Positions 16,747 to 25,123 of a DNA stretch of 64,000 nucleotides are shown here, one piece after another. Each line of letters begins with the position of its first letter. Positions within the stretch are counted from its first letter, which is position 1. The DNA lies in contig OZ257157.1 in assembly GCA_965279405.1 (NCBI GenBank), positions 620,001-684,000 of the forward strand, read 5' to 3'. Under the pieces are notes generated by a model. That model worked only from the letters and a program-made list of their open reading frames with translations, searched no databases and had not been told where the DNA came from. Source of the DNA: CBDDIP01 sp965279405. Its GTDB lineage: Bacteria; Actinomycetota; Acidimicrobiia; Acidimicrobiales; Ilumatobacteraceae. The position numbers were made by a program, and so were the translations under genes.

Positions 16747-17712
16747 ATGACGATCCACCACCTGTCGCTCGGACGGCTGCACGACGATCTCCGCGACCGG
16801 ACCAACGTGCCGGACTGGGCGGTCCCCGGCCGGGCCAACGTCGTGCTCGTCGACGAAGCCGGAGCCGCAGCCGGGCCACAGCTGCCCGCATCACTTGCCG
16901 CTGTCGTCGTCGCCATCGGCTCGACGGACACCGACGCCCCGGACTGGTGCGACGCCGTGTGCGGCGGCGACGACGTCGAAGCCGTCGAGCGGGCGGTGGC
17001 TGCCACGCCGATCGCCGCGACGGCGCTCGTCCAGGTGCTGCGCGGTGCCGAGGGCCGGTCGATGTCCGATGGGCTGCTGATCGAGTCCGCCGTCTACTCC
17101 GCGTTGCAGGCCGGGCCAGAGTTCGCCCGTTGGCGTTCGTCGACGTCCCGGCGTGAACGCCCCGAGCCGGACGAACGTGTGCTCGACCTCGAGCTGGATG
17201 GCGACGTGCTGCACCTGACTCTCAACCGTCCGCACGTGCACAACGCGCTCAACGCCGCGCTGCGCGATGCGCTGCTCGACGCGCTCGCGCTGCCGCTGCT
17301 CGACACGTCGCTGACGGTGCGGCTCGGCGGCAACGGTCGCAGCTACAGCACGGGCGGCGACCTCGACGAGTTCGGCAGCTTCGGCGACCCTGCGTCCGCG
17401 CACCTCGTTCGCACGGCAACGGCGATCGGCCCGGCGCTTGCTGCGCTTGGCGATCGATTGACGGTGGTGGTGCACGGTGCCTGCGCCGGCTCCGGCATCG
17501 AGCTCCCCGCGTTCGCCGCTCGAGTCGTCGCCCGTCCCGACCTCAGCTCGTGGCTGCCGGAGCTGTCGTTGGGGCTGATCCCCGGGGCCGGTGGAACGTG
17601 GAGCCTTCCCCAGCGCATCGGCCGCCATCGCACGGCGTGGCTGGCGTTGACCGGCACCCGCATCGGGCTCGACACCGCACTCGCCTGGGGCCTGGTCGAC
17701 TCCGCGGGATAG
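16747..17712 (+). CDS. Enoyl-CoA hydratase/isomerase family protein with N-terminal extension
   Basis: 321 residues. The crotonase core runs from ~145 (LTLNRPHVHNALN) through STGGDLDEFG (~205, CoA/oxyanion region), VHGACAGSGIEL and the helix LSLGLIPGAGGTWSLPQRIG (~275-294) that carries the usual catalytic surface. The protein stops at ALAWGLVDSAG, where normal family members continue for ~60 residues of helices. The first ~135 residues contain AVAATPIAATALVQ and LQAGPEFARW, which resemble that missing helical end. No obvious Glu pair is visible in the active-site loops, so hydratase activity is uncertain. It likely acts with the divergent CoA-transferase. Confidence 0.82.
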   Translation: MTIHHLSLGRLHDDLRDRTNVPDWAVPGRANVVLVDEAGAAAGPQLPASLAAVVVAIGSTDTDAPDWCDAVCGGDDVEAVERAVAATPIAATALVQVLRGAEGRSMSDGLLIESAVYSALQAGPEFARWRSSTSRRERPEPDERVLDLELDGDVLHLTLNRPHVHNALNAALRDALLDALALPLLDTSLTVRLGGNGRSYSTGGDLDEFGSFGDPASAHLVRTATAIGPALAALGDRLTVVVHGACAGSGIELPAFAARVVARPDLSSWLPELSLGLIPGAGGTWSLPQRIGRHRTAWLALTGTRIGLDTALAWGLVDSAG

Positions 17713-17721
17713 GGCGTTCGC

Positions 17722-18402
17722 TCACCCGCCCGGCAACGTCGTGGTCGACGAGGTGGTGGTGTCGATGGTGGTGGTGGTGTCGATGGAGCTCGTCTCGGTC
17801 GAGCTGTTGTCCGTCGTGAACGTGGTCGACGTGCTCGTCGAGCCGACGCCCGGGTCGGTCGTCGTGGTGACGAACGGGAGCACCGTGGTGGTCGGAGACG
17901 GCGTCGAGCCGGGGGTGCACTCGGATGACACCGCAGTGCCCGTCGGCGTCGGCTGCTGCGGATCGATCGTGACCGGTGCGCTGCCGACGACGGCGGTCGT
18001 CGTCGGCAGCGCCTGCGGAACGGTGGTCGGTGATGCCGGCGGAGCCGCGTGGAGCAGACCCGATTGCGGCACGGTCGTCGTGGTCGTCGTGGTCGTCGTG
18101 CTGGTCGACTCGTCGACGGTCGTGGTCGACGGGAACGTCGTCGTCGTGGCGACGGCAGTCGTCGATGCGCTGTCGACGCAGTCGATGCCGCCGTCCGACG
18201 CAGGCGCCGTGCCGTTCGGGTCGCGCAGGGCCAGCGCGCCCACCGCGCCCGCGCCAACGATGACGATCGCAGCGAGGCGAGCGCCCGTTCGCGTCCTGCG
18301 CGCTCGGCTGACTCGACGGTGGATGTCGTCGATCGGCAGCGGTTGCCCGGGGTCAGGACGGTTGGCGAACGTCTGCTCCAGCAGGCGATCGATGTCGTTC
18401 AT
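17722..18402 (-). CDS. Thr/Ser-rich membrane protein, probable anti-sigma partner
   Basis: 226 residues. A short cytoplasmic part (~1-40, basic, with DDIHRRVSRARR), one membrane helix (~42-60), then an extracytoplasmic region dominated by Thr, Ser and Pro, including runs of 8-9 Thr and repeated TTTI/TSST blocks. The low-complexity part looks mucin-like and may span or sit in the wall. Its start overlaps the ECF sigma stop by 4 bp (ATGA), suggesting it anchors or restrains that sigma factor. No known sensor domain is visible. Confidence 0.72.
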   Translation of the reverse strand: MNDIDRLLEQTFANRPDPGQPLPIDDIHRRVSRARRTRTGARLAAIVIVGAGAVGALALRDPNGTAPASDGGIDCVDSASTTAVATTTTFPSTTTVDESTSTTTTTTTTTVPQSGLLHAAPPASPTTVPQALPTTTAVVGSAPVTIDPQQPTPTGTAVSSECTPGSTPSPTTTVLPFVTTTTDPGVGSTSTSTTFTTDNSSTETSSIDTTTTIDTTTSSTTTLPGG

Positions 18403-18863
18403 GGCGTCACCTCCAGTCGAAGTTGGGCGAGCGCCCGATGCATCGCCGACTTCACCGTGCCGAGCGGGATGTTCAGCGTCTCGGCGATCTCCACGTCGGT
18501 GAGCTGCAGGTCGTAGCGCAGCAGGATCAGGTCGCCCTGCCGCTTCGGGAGCGACCGGATGACGTCGAGCACGTGGTTCGCTTCGATGTGATCGGCCTCG
18601 TCCCGCTCAGGCGGTCGACGGCGCATCAGGCGCCGGCGACGCAGCACCTGACGAGCTCCGTTGAGCACGCACACGCGCACGTACGCGCTGGGCGAGTCGA
18701 CCCGGGCGTAGCGCAGGTAGAGCTTGGTGAACGCGTCCTGCACCACCTCCTTGGCCACCTCTCGGTCGTCGACCAGGCTCATCGCCACGCGCACGAGCGG
18801 CCTGAAGTCGCGCGCGTAGACCGATTCGAACGGCTCGCGGATCAGCAGGCCGATCTCACTCAC
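18399..18863 (-). CDS. ECF RNA polymerase sigma factor (SigE-like)
   Basis: 154 residues from GTG 18863. Region 2 is visible in YARDFRPLVRVAMSLVDDRE and VVQDAFTKLYLRY (~17-55), region 4 in LTDVEIAETLNIPLGTVKSA (~122-141). The length fits group-4 sigma factors. It is the middle gene of three overlapping minus-strand genes: a polytopic membrane protein (GTGA overlap), this sigma, then a Thr-rich single-pass protein (ATGA overlap). The promoters it recognises cannot be read from the window. Confidence 0.92.
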   Translation of the reverse strand: MSEIGLLIREPFESVYARDFRPLVRVAMSLVDDREVAKEVVQDAFTKLYLRYARVDSPSAYVRVCVLNGARQVLRRRRLMRRRPPERDEADHIEANHVLDVIRSLPKRQGDLILLRYDLQLTDVEIAETLNIPLGTVKSAMHRALAQLRLEVTP

Positions 18864-20278
18864 ACGTCGCTAGATGCCCGACACGCCGGTTTCGGTTCCA
18901 CGATGTTCGGAACTTTGTCACGCTCCGCCTCGTGCCGCCGGGACGGGCCGACCGCTACTGCCACCGCCGTCAGCGCGAGCACTCGTACCAGGACCGCGGC
19001 CGTCGCCGCATGGCGAGGCCGCTCGAGGCCCGACCAGAGCATCGACGCGGCGAAGAGGGCAACGCCCGTCGCCGCGATCGCCAGCAACATCGCCGTTTCG
19101 CGCCACCTCCGAGCCGCCATCGCCGCGACGCAGCCGAGCGCGAACGCCGCAAGCCACCACGTCCACGGACCGAACAGCGGACGGGGCACGAGCGTGCGTG
19201 CCGACAGCGGGAGGAAGTCGTCACTGGTCGGCGACAGCACCGATCCGGCGACGTCGTCCAGACGATCGACGGTGTCGCCGGGGTGGGTGATCAGGAACCG
19301 GGCGTAGGCAGCCGCCCCATCGTCCTGCACCCAACGCAGCAGCGGCATCCCACCGGCGCGCACCAGGCTCGGGGCCAGCTGACCCGCCGGCAGCGCCAGG
19401 CCGTCGCGGAGGTCGGCGGGCAGCGCGGCAGGGTCCTCGTAGCCGCCCGCGTCGCGCATCCCGTCCACCACAGGCATGCCCGCATCGACGAACCACCGGG
19501 TGCGCGCGTCGTTCGGCAGGACGTCCGAGGCGAGCACCGTGTAGACGTTCAGCTCGCTCGTCCCGCGGTTGCCGTGCAACAGCACGAGGCCGAGGACCAT
19601 CGCCGAGCTCATGGCGATGCTCACCGTCACCTGGAGCCGGCGTCGCGAACGGAGGCCGACGACGATCGACGCGCCGGTCGCCGCGGCGAGCACGAGGAGG
19701 TGAGTCGGTCGAGTCAGGCCGCACAGGACGACGGCGATCGACCAGAACGTCCACGTCGCCGCATCAGCTCGGCGCACCAACGTCACCGTCGCCGCCACCG
19801 CCAGCACGGCGAAGGAGATGCCGAGCGACTCGGACAGGATCGCCACGTCGTAGCGGATGACCTGGGGCGTGAGCGCAACGGTCAACACCGACACGATCAC
19901 CGCTCGCGGGAACCGCGAGGCACGGGACAACGTTGCTGCGAGGGCCGACCACGCGATCGCTCCGATCACGCACTGCGCGAGGACGCGACCTGCGTCGCTG
20001 CCCGCCAGCTGGAAGATGAACGGCACCGGCCCGAACCGGTTGCTGCGCTCCCACGGCCCCGGCGCGAGCCACCCGGTGCTGTCCGGGAAGCGGGCGATCT
20101 CGCCCGTCACTGCCGCCCAGCACCGCATCGTCCCCGCGAGGACGCTCGCCACCGCCGCGAACCGGTGCAGCACCAACCAGCCACGCAACCGCTCCAGCGC
20201 ATCGGGGCCGCCTGACGCCGCTGCGGACGTGATCAACGGGTCGAACGCAATGAGATCCGTCGTCGCTGCGGTCGTCAC
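18860..20278 (-). CDS. Polytopic membrane protein of unknown function
   Basis: 472 residues with about ten hydrophobic segments and one long extracytoplasmic loop (~245-345, beginning NRGTSELNVYTVLASD). An ALTPQVIRYDVAILSESLG stretch between helices 3 and 4 has acidic and Arg residues in a loop, as in GT-C fold lipid-linked glycosyltransferases, but no family motif can be asserted. Its stop overlaps the sigma factor start by 4 bp, so expression of the two is tied. The C-terminal tail is basic and Pro-rich. Confidence 0.75.
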   Translation of the reverse strand: MTTAATTDLIAFDPLITSAAASGGPDALERLRGWLVLHRFAAVASVLAGTMRCWAAVTGEIARFPDSTGWLAPGPWERSNRFGPVPFIFQLAGSDAGRVLAQCVIGAIAWSALAATLSRASRFPRAVIVSVLTVALTPQVIRYDVAILSESLGISFAVLAVAATVTLVRRADAATWTFWSIAVVLCGLTRPTHLLVLAAATGASIVVGLRSRRRLQVTVSIAMSSAMVLGLVLLHGNRGTSELNVYTVLASDVLPNDARTRWFVDAGMPVVDGMRDAGGYEDPAALPADLRDGLALPAGQLAPSLVRAGGMPLLRWVQDDGAAAYARFLITHPGDTVDRLDDVAGSVLSPTSDDFLPLSARTLVPRPLFGPWTWWLAAFALGCVAAMAARRWRETAMLLAIAATGVALFAASMLWSGLERPRHAATAAVLVRVLALTAVAVAVGPSRRHEAERDKVPNIVEPKPACRASSDV

Positions 20279-20324
20279 TCCTCGTGCAGATGCTCAACGG
20301 ATGCGATCCGGTTCCATCGACGCG

Positions 20325-20373
20325 TTCCTGTCGCGCGAATCCCACGTCCCACGTGGAGAACGCGCGACAGGAA
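20325..20373. repeat. Palindromic repeat, copy 2
   Basis: A perfect 13-bp stem (TTCCTGTCGCGCG at 20325-20337 with its complement at 20361-20373) encloses an inner near-palindrome CCACGTCCCACGTGG. It matches copy 1 at 14182-14222 over most of its length. It lies 8 bp downstream of the hemerythrin gene stop (minus strand), a position that fits a transcription terminator. Confidence 0.65.
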
Positions 20374-20381
20374 CGACGCGA

Positions 20382-20813
20382 CTACTTCGCGGCGGCGCGC
20401 TTCTTCGCTGCAGCCTTCTTCTCGGCGATCACCTTCGCCGGCACGCCGTGAGCCTTGCGCAGCTTCGGGAACGCCTCGGTCTCCTCTTCCTCGACGTGGT
20501 GGGCGATCCCCGCTTCGAGCATCGCCACCGCCGCACCGAATCCCGGCTTGCCGATCATCTCCTGCAGCGTGGACATGCCGTCGCGGCCGAGGTTGTGCTC
20601 GGTCTCCGCTTCGACTTCCATCTCGTCGTCGAGCTGCTCGAGCTCGGGGTAGACCCGAGTCTCTTCGACCTTCATGTGCTCGGTCAGCGCGGCGACGAGC
20701 TCATCGACCAGCGGGCGCTGGGTGCTCTCCGTCTTCGCCTTGGCCAGCTTGGCGAACAGCTTCTCGGCCTTGCGGTGCTCCGACTCCAACTTGTCCAGCA
20801 GCTTCACGTCCAT
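20382..20813 (-). CDS. Hemerythrin HHE domain protein
   Basis: 143 residues, four-helix bundle. Iron ligands of the hemerythrin domain are visible: ESEHRKAE (~13), LTEHMKVEETRVYPEL (~45-60), EHNLG (~73) and AHHVEEEETEAFP (~107-118). Such domains bind a di-iron centre and respond to oxygen, NO or iron. The C-terminus is a Lys/Ala tail (EKKAAAKKRAAAK) that could touch nucleic acid or acidic partners. ATG 20813 is preceded by GAGGGAGAA at good spacing. It is divergent from the SMP-30 gene, with 186 bp between starts that hold both promoters; no strong boxes were picked there. Confidence 0.9.
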   Translation of the reverse strand: MDVKLLDKLESEHRKAEKLFAKLAKAKTESTQRPLVDELVAALTEHMKVEETRVYPELEQLDDEMEVEAETEHNLGRDGMSTLQEMIGKPGFGAAVAMLEAGIAHHVEEEETEAFPKLRKAHGVPAKVIAEKKAAAKKRAAAK

Positions 20814-20999
20814 GTCGTTCTCCCTCGTTCGGGCCAGCGATCTCTGGCGCGAGTGCCATGTGCCCGGTGGTTGCCGACGCAAAACGCAAACGGCTGGAGA
20901 TCACCTCGATCGGGTGACGCAGCCGACCCGAACATGAGGGAGATCCCCGCTGGAAGACCTCGCTACGCTCAGCGCATTCGAACGAGGTCGGGGGGCATC

Positions 21000-21893
21000 G
21001 TGGATCGTCAGCTCAGTGTCGTGTTGGACGGGTACACCTTCTTGGAGTGCCCGCGGTGGCACGACGGCCGCATCTGGGTCGCCGACTTCTACACGCACCG
21101 CGTGGTGTCGGCGGCGGCCGACGGGTCGGACGTTCGCGTCGAGCTGGAGGTGCCGCAGCAACCATCTGGCATCGGCTGGCTCACCGACGGGCGAGCCATC
21201 GTCGTGTCGATGCGCGATCGCAAGCTGCTGGTGCGCGACGACGACGGCGAGCTCTCGGAGCACGCCGATCTCGCACCGTTCGTCACCGGCCACCCCAACG
21301 ACATGGTCGTCGATGATCGCGGCCGCGGTTTCGTCGGCAACTTCGGGTTCGACCTCATGGGCGGCGCACCGCTCAGCACGGCGACGCTCGTTCGCGTCGA
21401 TCCCGACGGAAGCGCCAGGATCGTCGCCGACGAGATGATGTTCCCGAACGGCTCGGTCATCACGCCGGACGGCGTGCTCATCGTTGCCGAGACGTTCGGT
21501 GGGCGGCTGACCGCCTTCGACGTCACCGATGACGGATCGCTGTCGAACCGTCGCGTGTGGGCGCAGCTCTGCCCGACGCCGACGACGACCGACCTCGGCG
21601 AAGCGCTCGGTCAGCTGACTGTCGGCCCGGATGGCATCTGCCTCGACGCCGAGGGGGCGATCTGGGTGGCCGACGCGCTCGGCGGACGTGCGATCCGAGT
21701 GCGCGAGGGTGGCGAGATCGTCGACGAGGTCCGCGCCGACGGCGGCGTGTACGCGTGCATGCTCGGCGGTGCCAACGGCACGACGCTCTACATGTGCAAC
21801 GCGCCCGACTTCCACGAGGACGCGCGCAGCGCGGCACGCGAAGGACGACTGCTGGCCGTCGAGGTCGACGTGCCGCACGCCGGAATGCCCTGA
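21000..21893 (+). CDS. SMP-30/gluconolactonase-like beta-propeller
   Basis: 297 residues from GTG 21000, preceded by GAGGTCGGGGGG. Family landmarks are ECPRWHDGRIWVADF (~17-31, metal Glu), GHPNDMVVDDRGRGFVG (~98-114, metal Asn), FPNGSVITPDG (~147-157) and PDGICLDAEGAIWVAD (~212-227, metal Asp). These give the four-residue divalent-metal site of SMP-30/regucalcin lactonases. It would hydrolyse a sugar or xenobiotic lactone in the cytosol. The convergent F420-type oxidoreductase ends 10 bp away, so no separate terminator is seen. Confidence 0.88.
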   Translation: MDRQLSVVLDGYTFLECPRWHDGRIWVADFYTHRVVSAAADGSDVRVELEVPQQPSGIGWLTDGRAIVVSMRDRKLLVRDDDGELSEHADLAPFVTGHPNDMVVDDRGRGFVGNFGFDLMGGAPLSTATLVRVDPDGSARIVADEMMFPNGSVITPDGVLIVAETFGGRLTAFDVTDDGSLSNRRVWAQLCPTPTTTDLGEALGQLTVGPDGICLDAEGAIWVADALGGRAIRVREGGEIVDEVRADGGVYACMLGGANGTTLYMCNAPDFHEDARSAAREGRLLAVEVDVPHAGMP

Positions 21894-21903
21894 ACGAGAA
21901 CGC

Positions 21904-22890
21904 TCAGCGAAGCGCGGCGATCATGCGCTCCAGCTCGCGACGCAGGTCGGGACCGGCCGGCTGGAAGACGGCCTCGGTCACGCCCTTGGCCTCCAGCTCG
22001 CTGACGCGATCACGCACCTCGCTCGGCGAGCCGGTGATGGTCACCTCGCGAACCGTGTCCGACCCGCCGGCGTCCCACGCGGCCTCGTCGGCATCGTTCA
22101 TGTGGACGCAGTGGCCGACGTGCACGCCGAGGTGGCGCTCCTCCGGCGGCCGCTCGTCGATGACCTGCAACCACTCCGTGCCACCCTTGATCGTCGGCAC
22201 CGCGTCTCGGCCGGCGAACTCGTAGGGCGCGTGGTACGACAACGCCCAACCCGGGCCCGCGGCGGCGCGGACGCGTGGCGAGTCCGGTGCTTCGCCGTCG
22301 TCGAGCACCGTGCCCCAGTACAGGAAGGCGACCCAGTCGAACTCCTTGGCCACCTCGTCGACGTCGAGCGCGACGTACAACCCGTCGCCGAGCTCCTTGG
22401 CGACAGCGTGTCCCTTCGGGCCGAGCGCGCCGACGAGCACGGGCACGTCGACTGGGCGCGGCGCAGCGCTGCCCGCCGGGTGCAGCATCTGCATCCGCGC
22501 GCCCTCCCAGGTGATCACCTCGCCACGAAGGAGCGCCTGGAACGCCTCGATGTAGTCCTTCATGAACTTCCACGTGATCGCGCCGTAGCCCATCGCCCGC
22601 CGCCCTGTGAACCCGGTGCCGAACGAGACCGCCACGCGGCCCGGCGCCATCGCTGCGAGCGTCGCTGCGCCCGCAGCGTTGACCATCGGACGGCGCAGGC
22701 TCGGGATCAGGACCCCGGGGCCGATGCCGATCCGCGACGTGCGATCGGCAGCCAAGGCCAGCGACATCCACACGTCCGGCGAGTTCTGCGGCGTGTCGTA
22801 CAGCCACGCCCTTGCGTAGCCGAGCTCCTCGGCGACGGCGATGTCGTCAGGCGACGACAGCGTCGTCGGAAACGCACACGAGATCTCCAC
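21904..22890 (-). CDS. LLM-class (F420-type) flavin oxidoreductase
   Basis: 328 residues, TIM-barrel of the luciferase-like monooxygenase family. Visible features are AEELGYARAWLYDTPQ (~20-35), a segment beginning RIGIGPGVLIPSLRRP (~53-68), GRVAVSFGTGFTGRRA (~84-99) and ITGSPSEVRDRVSELEAKGV near the end. This spread matches actinobacterial F420-dependent members, which transfer hydride between reduced F420 and an unknown substrate. F420 rather than FMN is inferred from the branch. The 113-bp gap to the lipoprotein gene holds a short CACCCA/TGGGTG hairpin and nothing else I recognise. Confidence 0.87.
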   Translation of the reverse strand: MEISCAFPTTLSSPDDIAVAEELGYARAWLYDTPQNSPDVWMSLALAADRTSRIGIGPGVLIPSLRRPMVNAAGAATLAAMAPGRVAVSFGTGFTGRRAMGYGAITWKFMKDYIEAFQALLRGEVITWEGARMQMLHPAGSAAPRPVDVPVLVGALGPKGHAVAKELGDGLYVALDVDEVAKEFDWVAFLYWGTVLDDGEAPDSPRVRAAAGPGWALSYHAPYEFAGRDAVPTIKGGTEWLQVIDERPPEERHLGVHVGHCVHMNDADEAAWDAGGSDTVREVTITGSPSEVRDRVSELEAKGVTEAVFQPAGPDLRRELERMIAALR

Positions 22891-23003
22891 GGTCCGACCC
22901 CCCAGTCAGCGCACGCTGCGTCGCGTGCGAGCACCCATTCTTGTTCGTGTGGGTGAGGCCCCGGAACCAGACCCCCATGGGGAACTCCCTACAAGTTCAG
23001 GCA

Positions 23004-24311
23004 TCAGAGCAGGACGATGCGCAGCGGGTCGTCGACCGCGAGCGGAGTCGACGACTGCAACGTTCCGTCCATCGCGTACGACTGCAACGCCGAGCCGTCG
23101 GCGACGATCACCGAAGTCGCATCGACCGCGATCGCGCGAACGTCGCCGGCCACGGCGATGCGACGGCGCTCGACGAGGGTGACCGGATCGAGCTCGACCA
23201 CCCAGCCATCGAAGCCGACCCACACGGCGTCGTCGTTCGCGGTGATCGCCGGCGCGTGCTCGCTCGTCACATCGAGCTGCGTGGAGGCGTGGACGGTCGG
23301 CATGTCGCCGAGCTGATCGATGTCGTCGACGAGCATCGAGGCCACCGCGCCCTTCGCGCTGACGACGTAGAAGGTCTCCTGATCCGGAGCGATGGCGATG
23401 GCTCCGGGCGAGTCGTGCAGCGGCAGATCGGCCGGCAGGATGAGGCAGAAGACGCCGGGGAACAGCGACTCGTCGGGCAGCGCGTCGTACCGCAGCGTGT
23501 GGACGAACGTGTAGTCGGCGCCGCCGCGGTGACTGCCGCGGTACAGCGTCAGCAGCAGGTTGCGGGCCGGTGCGATCACCTGTGCCCGGCTCACTGCTGC
23601 CATCTTCTCGTCGATCTGCTGCGTCTTGTCGTGCAGGCTCAACGGCAGGAACAGCTCGTCCGTCGCCCGGTCGAGCACCATCACTCGATACGCGGTCGGG
23701 TGGTCCGCCGGCAGGTACTCGACGAGGAAGACCTGCCCGTCGATCTGGCCCGGGCCGCCGCCGGTGAGCACCGGGCCGATCATCTCCGGCTCGAGGTTGC
23801 CTGGCAGCACCCGTCGGTAGGTCTCGGTCGCAACGGCCCCCTCGCGCTGAACGACCACCACCTCCGACGACGTCCGGCCGCCGGTGATGTCCGCGCCCAC
23901 CCTCGTCGCCGGAGGGTTGACGAGTGCGACCTGCACCCCGTCCTCATCGAGCGCACCGATCTCCAGCACGCCCGGCACGGTCACGGAGGCAGCGGCGACG
24001 CCCGAGCCGACCTCGTTCCACTCGACCACCGTGCTCCCGTCGACGATCCGGGCGCTGACGATCATCGTTCCGGCTGCGGTCAGTCGCGCGTCGTCCCATC
24101 GGCGCGGAGTGCCGTCGAGGGCGGCGTCGGCGATGGCGCCGCTCGACGACATGACGAGGGCGCGATGCATCGGAGCATCTGCTGCCGTCGTTGACGCGAC
24201 CACTGAGTCGACGGTGACGGCGACCGTCTGCGGCGACCCACCCGAACTGCCGTCCCCGCACCCGACGACGATCGAGGTGAGCGCAGCGAGCCCGAGCAGG
24301 TGACGGTTCAT
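23004..24311 (-). CDS. Lipoprotein of unknown function, beta-rich
   Basis: 435 residues. The N-terminus is a lipoprotein signal: MNRHLLGLAALTSIVVGCGDG, with Cys at ~18. After a Ser/Gly/Thr linker the chain is made of repeated short strands such as PGAIAIAPDQETFYVV, TSEHAPAITANDDAVWVG and RAIAVDATSVIVADGS, which suggests a beta-propeller. Family not recognised. It follows the sigma/anti-sigma pair on the same strand, 32 bp downstream, so it may belong to that regulatory unit and sit outside the membrane. Confidence 0.75.
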   Translation of the reverse strand: MNRHLLGLAALTSIVVGCGDGSSGGSPQTVAVTVDSVVASTTAADAPMHRALVMSSSGAIADAALDGTPRRWDDARLTAAGTMIVSARIVDGSTVVEWNEVGSGVAAASVTVPGVLEIGALDEDGVQVALVNPPATRVGADITGGRTSSEVVVVQREGAVATETYRRVLPGNLEPEMIGPVLTGGGPGQIDGQVFLVEYLPADHPTAYRVMVLDRATDELFLPLSLHDKTQQIDEKMAAVSRAQVIAPARNLLLTLYRGSHRGGADYTFVHTLRYDALPDESLFPGVFCLILPADLPLHDSPGAIAIAPDQETFYVVSAKGAVASMLVDDIDQLGDMPTVHASTQLDVTSEHAPAITANDDAVWVGFDGWVVELDPVTLVERRRIAVAGDVRAIAVDATSVIVADGSALQSYAMDGTLQSSTPLAVDDPLRIVLL

Positions 24312-24343
24312 GATCCACCAGACACCACCGGTCGCTCACCGGT

Positions 24344-25123
24344 TCACGACCCCAGCGAGCCACCCTCGGCGATGGACAGGGCGACGTCGAGGTCGACGGA
24401 CGCCTCGATGCGATAGGTCACGCCGTCCTGCTCCCACAACAACGTGTTCGTCGCCAACCGCAACGTGTCGGCGATGACGTCGCCGTTGCGGTCGATCATC
24501 GCGTAGGTGTGCGGCGCACCGCTCAACCAGAACCCGCTGACGCCGTTCACGGTCACCTCGCGGACGTCCGTTCCCGCATCTGTCATCTTGACGAACAGCG
24601 TGCCCTCGAGGTGCGCCGGCAGCGTGGAGACGAGTGCGCCGATGCCGGCAACCGGGCTCGCCGGCAGCAGGTCGCTCGGCGCGTAGGTCAGCACCACCTG
24701 ACCGGAGTCGGGCGGGTGCACCACCTCGACCGACATCGGCGCACCGAGCAGCGCCGGCACGAACGCCGTCACCCCGGCCTCGGCCTCCGCGTCCCGCACG
24801 AGCAATCCGAACTGATCGGGCACCGGGCTGCCGGACGAGCTCGACGGCGGGAACGTCGCCGTCGGCGTCGACGGGTCGACCGGCTCGATGCGCGTGCTCG
24901 ACAAACCGAGCCAGCGAGCCACCGTCGACCTGCCGGACGGGACCACTGTGATCACCGCGGCAACGACGGCGACTGCCGCGACCGCTCGCACCGCCCACGA
25001 GCGGCGAACCCGCGTGCGCGATGGCGTCCTCGCCCGACGCTGGACGATCGCGTCGACGTCCACCGTCGCCGGCAGGTGCAGGGCTCGGGCGAGCACCTCC
25101 AGGCGATCCTCGACCACGCTCAT
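24344..25123 (-). CDS. Single-pass membrane protein, probable anti-sigma factor
   Basis: 259 residues. A basic cytoplasmic part (~1-42), one membrane helix (~43-62, VRAVAAVAVVAAVITVVPSG) and an extracytoplasmic domain with VVLTYAPSDLLPASP and VNGVSGFWLSGAPHTYAM. The last segment resembles the DUF4367-like sensor found in proteins encoded next to ECF sigma factors. ATG 25123 overlaps the sigma stop by 4 bp. The role as sigma inhibitor is inferred from pairing and topology. Confidence 0.75.
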   Translation of the reverse strand: MSVVEDRLEVLARALHLPATVDVDAIVQRRARTPSRTRVRRSWAVRAVAAVAVVAAVITVVPSGRSTVARWLGLSSTRIEPVDPSTPTATFPPSSSSGSPVPDQFGLLVRDAEAEAGVTAFVPALLGAPMSVEVVHPPDSGQVVLTYAPSDLLPASPVAGIGALVSTLPAHLEGTLFVKMTDAGTDVREVTVNGVSGFWLSGAPHTYAMIDRNGDVIADTLRLATNTLLWEQDGVTYRIEASVDLDVALSIAEGGSLGS

